Of a stretch of DNA of 8,817 nt, positions 5,934-8,817 are shown one piece after another. Position numbers and translations under genes: made by a program. The notes beneath the pieces were generated by a model. It did no database searches, had not been told where the DNA came from, and was given only the letters and a program-made list of their open reading frames with translations. Origin of the DNA: CAZCWX01 sp964502465 (lineage in GTDB: Bacteria; Desulfobacterota; Binatia; Bin18); contig CAZCWX010000442.1 of the NCBI GenBank assembly GCA_964502465.1, positions 1 to 8,817 of the forward strand, read 5' to 3'. Every line of letters starts with the position of its first letter. Within the stretch, counting starts at the first letter, position 1.

Positions 5934-6994
5934 CAGGACTTACGCTCAGTATGGTCAACAGGCCACAATCCGGGGGTGACGAAGTTCGGCCCGGAGGTAT
6001 GCACTGAACAAACTGGAGCGCAATTCATACAGCGTCTGTCCGAGTTCCTTCGCCTTGACCTTTAAGGACACCCAGACGTGATAACAGCACGCCACATGAT
6101 TGCGCTGCGCCCGTGCCCCCCGACATTGGCACTTCTCACTCCCCGTCAGTTGCTTCAGTCCCCGGTGCCGTGCTTCGACTTGCCAGCGCACGTCACTGGA
6201 ATCTTCCGCCACTTGCGCCGTCACGGTCTCATCCAGATCAGTGGTAATGACCCAGTCAATGTCGCCGTTTGGGGCGACCCGCTTGAACAACCGGACCTTA
6301 AAGGGCACCTCCTTCAACTTGACCACTACTCCCTGACCCACCCGCGCTGGCGTCCACTCGATCTCTTCCAGATGGAGATAGCCGTGCTCTTTGCTCAGAC
6401 TCACCAAACGGTTGCTCGTCAGTGTGGTGAAGAACGTCCATTGGCGCCGGTGGATGAGCTTCAGAGTCTCGGCCGAGGCATACCACCCATCAAAGAGGAT
6501 CGTCCGAGCTCGGAGTTGCGTGTGGTCCACGGCGTGGACGAACATCTCGTGAAAATGATCATTCTTGGTCTTGCCGTCCACGTCTGGGGCATACACCCGA
6601 TAATCACTCGGATAGAAGTCCGCCTCTTTGCCGCCGCTATGCACCAAGCTGCCCACTCCACTCCCTCTCACGACTCGATGCTCCGTGCCGCTGTACTGGG
6701 CTTGCACCAGTTCGATGAAGCGGGAATAGCGTTTATCATGCACGCTATCATCTACAATCAGAAAGGCGGCTGGGCTCTCGTCACTCCGGTCTTTCACCAA
6801 CCGCCACACCTCGCGGGGCATAACCCGCTTCTGCCGCAGCAAGTCGTTGACGACGTCGTGGCTCACCTCCTCTAGGTGCTCGGCTAGGTAGGTACACGTA
6901 CAGTGCTTCGGGGTACTGACCAGGTACTCGACGTACTGCTTCCTGGCAATCATGACCGTACAATGCTATTTTCTGCCTTCAAGCGTAAGTCCTG
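5934..6994 (-). mobile_element. Complete IS701/IS4-type insertion sequence, 1061 bp
   Basis: Perfect 13-bp inverted repeats, CAGGACTTACGCT at 5934-5946 and its complement at 6982-6994, are bounded by the perfect 5-bp direct repeat ATAAG. A single transposase gene fills the interior, starting about 40 bp inside the right end and stopping 8 bp inside the left repeat. Exact ends, exact duplication and an intact gene indicate that this is the youngest insertion in the window. It lies inside the small AT-rich inverted-repeat element. Confidence 0.95.
5955..6953 (-). CDS. IS701/IS4-superfamily DDE transposase
   Basis: A 332-residue transposase with all catalytic positions present. FLIVDDSVHDKRYSRFIELV (64-83) holds the first Asp (D68/D69). 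TILFDGWYAS (151-160) holds D155. DVRWQVEARHRGLKQLTG (254-271) holds E260 in an R-(3)-E-(6)-K arrangement (R256, E260, K267), which is the IS4-type signature although the usual Tyr is Ser253. The CQCRGARAQRNHVACCYHVW stretch (275-294) is typical of IS701-like transposases from cyanobacteria and other environmental bacteria. The reading frame is intact, so the enzyme could be active. No clear Shine-Dalgarno precedes the ATG at 6953, which suits low expression. Confidence 0.92.
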   Translation of the reverse strand: MIARKQYVEYLVSTPKHCTCTYLAEHLEEVSHDVVNDLLRQKRVMPREVWRLVKDRSDESPAAFLIVDDSVHDKRYSRFIELVQAQYSGTEHRVVRGSGVGSLVHSGGKEADFYPSDYRVYAPDVDGKTKNDHFHEMFVHAVDHTQLRARTILFDGWYASAETLKLIHRRQWTFFTTLTSNRLVSLSKEHGYLHLEEIEWTPARVGQGVVVKLKEVPFKVRLFKRVAPNGDIDWVITTDLDETVTAQVAEDSSDVRWQVEARHRGLKQLTGSEKCQCRGARAQRNHVACCYHVWVSLKVKAKELGQTLYELRSSLFSAYLRAELRHPRIVAC

Positions 6995-6999
6995 ATAAG
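6995..6999 (+). repeat. Target-site duplication, right copy (ATAAG)
   Basis: Second copy of the 5-bp repeat flanking the IS701/IS4-type element; the partner is at 5929-5933. Confidence 0.85.
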
Positions 7000-7040
7000 A
7001 AACAAAACAGCAATATAGTGTGGATAACAAACTGTTAACA

Positions 7041-7190
7041 TCAACTTTGCGACAGAGCCTGATGTTCCGGATAGAGGACAAAAACCCTGCCACACAGTTT
7101 GCAGCGGTGATTTTGTTTCCCGGTGTGAATGTGCCCGTTCCTCTTGTACCACCTTGATCCACACTGCGGACATGCTTCTCTGGGTATCAT
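7041..7190 (-). pseudogene. IS1-type transposase, N-terminal zinc-ribbon stump
   Basis: A 49-codon frame with ATG at 7188-7190. Residues 7-33 read ACPQCGSRWYKRNGHIHTGK and continue QNHRCKLCG, the CxxC...CxxC zinc ribbon at the start of IS1-family InsA-like proteins, followed by RVFVLYP. At 7059 the frame crosses into the inverted repeat of the AT-rich element (codons for ALSQS) and stops at TGA 7041-7043. The helix-turn-helix and catalytic regions are missing, and none of the rest is visible beyond 5885. A purine-rich GGGAGAG about 10 nt before the ATG supports the start. This remnant is too short to be listed by most ORF callers. Confidence 0.72.
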
Positions 7191-7362
7191 TATACTCTCT
7201 CCCGCCTCCCCTCTCCTCACTTTTTACTTATGGCCCAGAGTACCACAAGCCTGCCAAAAGCATTACCAGGAGAGCACTACCACACCGAAAGGCGGGAGCA
7301 ACAGGGAACACAAAGCAGACCTACACTCTGGAGTCGTTCTCCCTACTCGACGAAAAAGGCCT
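7191..7362. other. Short spacer between divergent gene stumps
   Basis: This 172-bp stretch separates the minus-strand IS1-type stump from the plus-strand alcohol dehydrogenase stump. Its left part contains the purine-rich leader of the IS1 remnant (read on the minus strand). I see no recognisable coding sequence or promoter. Confidence 0.4.
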
Positions 7363-7467
7363 ATGAGAGCCGCTGTTTTTCATGGTCCGCAGCGACCACT
7401 GACGATAGAAGAAGGGACCCTCGGGGACAGACTCAGTTCGGGCGATTTGGGATATCCTTTTCGCTAA
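7363..7467 (+). pseudogene. Zinc alcohol dehydrogenase, first 17 codons only
   Basis: The frame starting at 7363 reads MRAAVFHGPQRPLTIEE, an excellent match to the start of zinc-binding medium-chain alcohol dehydrogenases, where the conserved continuation would be a VPxPxPGPGEVLVKV-type segment. From about 7414 the similarity ends: the frame continues with GTLGDRLSSG, enters the antisense strand of the VOC gene and stops at TAA 7465-7467 (34 codons in total). This marks a deletion junction at about 7414-7432 that removed over 95% of the dehydrogenase gene. Family call is from motif memory and the fragment is short. Confidence 0.65.
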
Positions 7468-8323
7468 ACCCGATCATCATCCCAAAGGCTTGATTGCTGT
7501 CGAGCACCAGCGAGTCGCCATCCTCGGTAAATCGTTGTCCCTTCGAGAGGAGATGCTCTGCCGCACGCTTTAAGTTCCGCGTCTCGAACGTTACTGAGTA
7601 AATCCCTTCGCCCGCCCGTGCCAGGTCAATGCCTTCGGGACTGGTCGATGATAACGGCTGCGTGGCTTCGATTATGGTGTCTTCGCCGACTGCGTAGTAG
7701 AGGCTTCGCTTCCGCCCGGGCACTTCGTCTTCATGGATCAGCGTGCCGCCCAGCGCATTCTGATAGACTGCGCGGGCTTCGTTCAGGTCGCGGAACAGCA
7801 CCGTCAAATGCGAAGCGCGCTCGATACCAAGCGGATGTTGATCGCGGGAGTATGCAATCGACCAGCCCGGCTGCAGGCGCGGATCGATGAAGAAGTTGGG
7901 CACGGCTGCAAACTCGAACGCAGCGTGGGTGTCCTGCGGGTGTGTCCAGATGGCGCCGTCCTTGTGTGACGGCGCGGTCACGGCATTCCCCACCATGTCG
8001 AACAATCGGATCTTTCTCTCGGTCAGGCGAGCGCAGGTTTCGGCTAGGTCGTCCACATACCAGGCGATCGAATGAAAACGCTGACCATAGCGGGAATAGA
8101 ATCTGCCCAGAGCTGATTTCTCCCAACCCTGCATGTGGCACAATGGCTGAGCCGGCTCCATAACAAAGTCGGCTATCAGGACTAGAGACGCCTTACGCAT
8201 CGCCGCTTTCATCGAATTTCGGACAAATCTGCGCACGGCAAAGACGTCGTCATACCAGCCGTCAGCCGTGTCCAGATCATTGACGACATGCAGCAGATGA
8301 AATTCTTTGCCGATTTTGAACAT
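7433..8323 (-). CDS. Two-domain VOC (glyoxalase/bleomycin-resistance/dioxygenase) protein
   Basis: A 296-residue cytoplasmic protein of the vicinal oxygen chelate superfamily, built from paired beta-alpha-beta-beta-beta modules that usually bind a divalent metal. Module starts are visible at EFHLLHVVNDLDTADGWYDDVF (7-28), RFHSIAWYVDDLAE (82-95), ASHLTVLFRDLNEARAVYQNAL (170-191) and GIYSVTFETRNLKRAAEHL (240-258). Candidate ligands are H84 and E137 in the first domain and H172 and E219 in the second. The start at 8323 is chosen because GGGAGG sits 6 nt upstream; a longer frame from 8383 adds 20 residues without family similarity. Superfamily members include ring-cleavage dioxygenases and lyases, and this protein's reaction is not determinable. 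Its 3' end abuts the alcohol dehydrogenase junction, but the C-terminus (GMMIGFSEKDIPNRPN) looks natural. Confidence 0.9.
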   Translation of the reverse strand: MFKIGKEFHLLHVVNDLDTADGWYDDVFAVRRFVRNSMKAAMRKASLVLIADFVMEPAQPLCHMQGWEKSALGRFYSRYGQRFHSIAWYVDDLAETCARLTERKIRLFDMVGNAVTAPSHKDGAIWTHPQDTHAAFEFAAVPNFFIDPRLQPGWSIAYSRDQHPLGIERASHLTVLFRDLNEARAVYQNALGGTLIHEDEVPGRKRSLYYAVGEDTIIEATQPLSSTSPEGIDLARAGEGIYSVTFETRNLKRAAEHLLSKGQRFTEDGDSLVLDSNQAFGMMIGFSEKDIPNRPN

Positions 8324-8329
8324 CGGTTT

Positions 8330-8335
8330 CCTCCC
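8330..8335 (-). promoter_or_regulatory. Shine-Dalgarno of the VOC gene
   Basis: GGGAGG on the minus strand, 6 nt before the ATG at 8321-8323. It decides the start codon in favour of the 296-residue form. Confidence 0.75.
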
Positions 8336-8602
8336 GAGATGCGCACCTGCTGACGTACTTAGCACCTTCTCCATGATTTGCAACTTATTGCGCAGTCACT
8401 TTTCGTACCGTTGCGTTTGTCCGAGTTCAGAGGCTCCCAAGACTGCGTGACAAATCTCGAATCCGAGAACGAAAGTACGAGGGAAAGAGAACAGGTCTTA
8501 CGATCCAACATTTTCTTCCTCTGCAGATCGATTTACCCTGGCAATGTGTTAATGCAAGACTGACCCCTAACCTCGTCATAGCGGCGTCGCGTATACGCCT
8601 GA
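8336..8602. other. Intergenic region, no recognisable gene
   Basis: It lies between the VOC start and the enoyl-CoA hydratase remnant. I found no convincing coding frame, no strong hairpin and no clear promoter. The 3' part may be decayed coding sequence of the hydratase, since stop codons interrupt the frame (TAG at 8579-8581, TGA at 8600-8602). Confidence 0.4.
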
Positions 8603-8817
8603 TGCGCTTTTGGCTCAAGTGCGGGGGATATCCTGACAGGAAAAGATATGACGGTACAGGAAGCGCACCGGTGGAGCATTGTGAACGAAGTGGTTCCGCT
8701 TCCAGACCTCATACCCACTGGGTGCCGCTGGGCAAGCGAGCTCCTTGAATGTTCCCTGTTAGCCGTGCGCGCCAGCAAGCAATGCGCGGCGATGGGGTTA
8801 GGGATGACACTTGGTGA
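8603..8817 (+). pseudogene. Enoyl-CoA hydratase (crotonase) C-terminal remnant, runs off the window
   Basis: From about 8630 the frame reads ILTGKDMTVQEAHRWSIVNE, then VVPLPDLIP, and near the edge LLECSLLAVRASKQ and AAMGLGM. This is the segment just after the active-site region of crotonase-fold enoyl-CoA hydratases, where LTGxxMTAxEAxRWGLVNEVVP and a later SPLAVRASK are conserved. The N-terminal two thirds, with the oxyanion-hole and catalytic Glu motifs, is absent: the frame is closed by TGA at 8600-8602 and TAG at 8579-8581. The ATG at 8648 cannot be a genuine start because it falls within the conserved block. The 3' end continues beyond the window. The enzyme would hydrate a 2-enoyl-CoA in fatty-acid or aromatic-acid breakdown. 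Confidence 0.75.

Larger units (their letters stand above)
5885..7059. mobile_element. Small AT-rich inverted-repeat element split by an IS
   Basis: GACTCTGTCGCAAATTT at 5885-5901 is inverted at 7043-7059 (reverse complement GGCTCTGTCGCAAAGTT), matching at 15 of 17 positions. Removing the inserted 1061-bp IS and one copy of its 5-bp duplication leaves an element of 109 bp (5885-5933 joined to 7000-7059). It is markedly more AT-rich than its surroundings and has no coding capacity, like a MITE. The end sequence resembles IS6- or ISL3-type termini and I cannot decide between them. The flanks (TCATAACA and TGATGTTC) show no target duplication, so it may instead be two ends left by a deletion. 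Confidence 0.6.

Noticed and set aside
6078..6875. A long plus-strand open frame (265 codons) opposite the IS701/IS4-type transposase.
   Set aside because: It is the antisense shadow of an intact transposase with all catalytic motifs, and its translation resembles nothing known.
1..8817. CRISPR array, toxin-antitoxin pair, retron, diversity-generating retroelement or known defence system.
   Set aside because: There are no regularly spaced repeats, no reverse transcriptase and no small paired genes with recognisable motifs anywhere in the window.

Overview
The window looks like a piece of accessory DNA from an uncultured environmental bacterium with moderately GC-rich DNA (roughly mid-50s percent by eye) and strong Shine-Dalgarno sites (GGAGG types). 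It carries single genes of broad catabolic families: a CaiB/BaiF-type CoA-transferase, a cupin, a flavin-dependent (LLM) monooxygenase of the NtaA/SnaA/DszA type and a two-domain VOC protein. It also holds remnants of a zinc alcohol dehydrogenase and an enoyl-CoA hydratase. This mix is common in soil or sponge-associated bacteria that degrade aromatic or sulfur/nitrogen-containing organics. I cannot name the taxon from sequence alone.

Layout. 1-176: leader with no recognised gene. 177-1403 (+): family III CoA-transferase. 1404-1908: a 505-bp gap with hairpins and a purine-rich tract but no recognisable gene. 1909-2439 (-): cupin protein. 2440-3069: a 630-bp gap with two strong hairpins. 3070-3333 (+): N-terminal stump of an ISKra4-type transposase, cut off by a complete 817-bp IS6-family element (3334-4150) that has terminal repeats, an intact transposase and no target-site duplication. 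4254-5684 (+): LLM monooxygenase, now lying directly behind the IS6 right end. 5685-5884: spacer holding a hairpin and a solo IS6-like end. 5885-7059: a short AT-rich element of about 109 bp with inverted ends, split by a complete 1061-bp IS701/IS4-type insertion sequence (5934-6994) with perfect 13-bp ends and a perfect 5-bp duplication, ATAAG. 7041-7190 (-): zinc-ribbon stump of an IS1-type transposase. 7363-7413 (+): the first 17 codons of an alcohol dehydrogenase. 7433-8323 (-): VOC protein. 8603-8817 (+): C-terminal remnant of an enoyl-CoA hydratase that runs off the window.

How it fits together. The four intact metabolic genes lie on both strands and are separated by mobile-element scars, so they are not one operon. 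The best reading is a catabolic neighbourhood repeatedly cut and rejoined by insertion sequences. At least five mobile-element families or end types are present, some nested, and two metabolic genes survive only as fragments. I found no CRISPR array, no tRNA or rRNA, and no convincing new defence or biosynthetic system. The most informative features are the recombination junctions: ISKra4|IS6|LLM gene, IS1|small element|IS701, and ADH|VOC.
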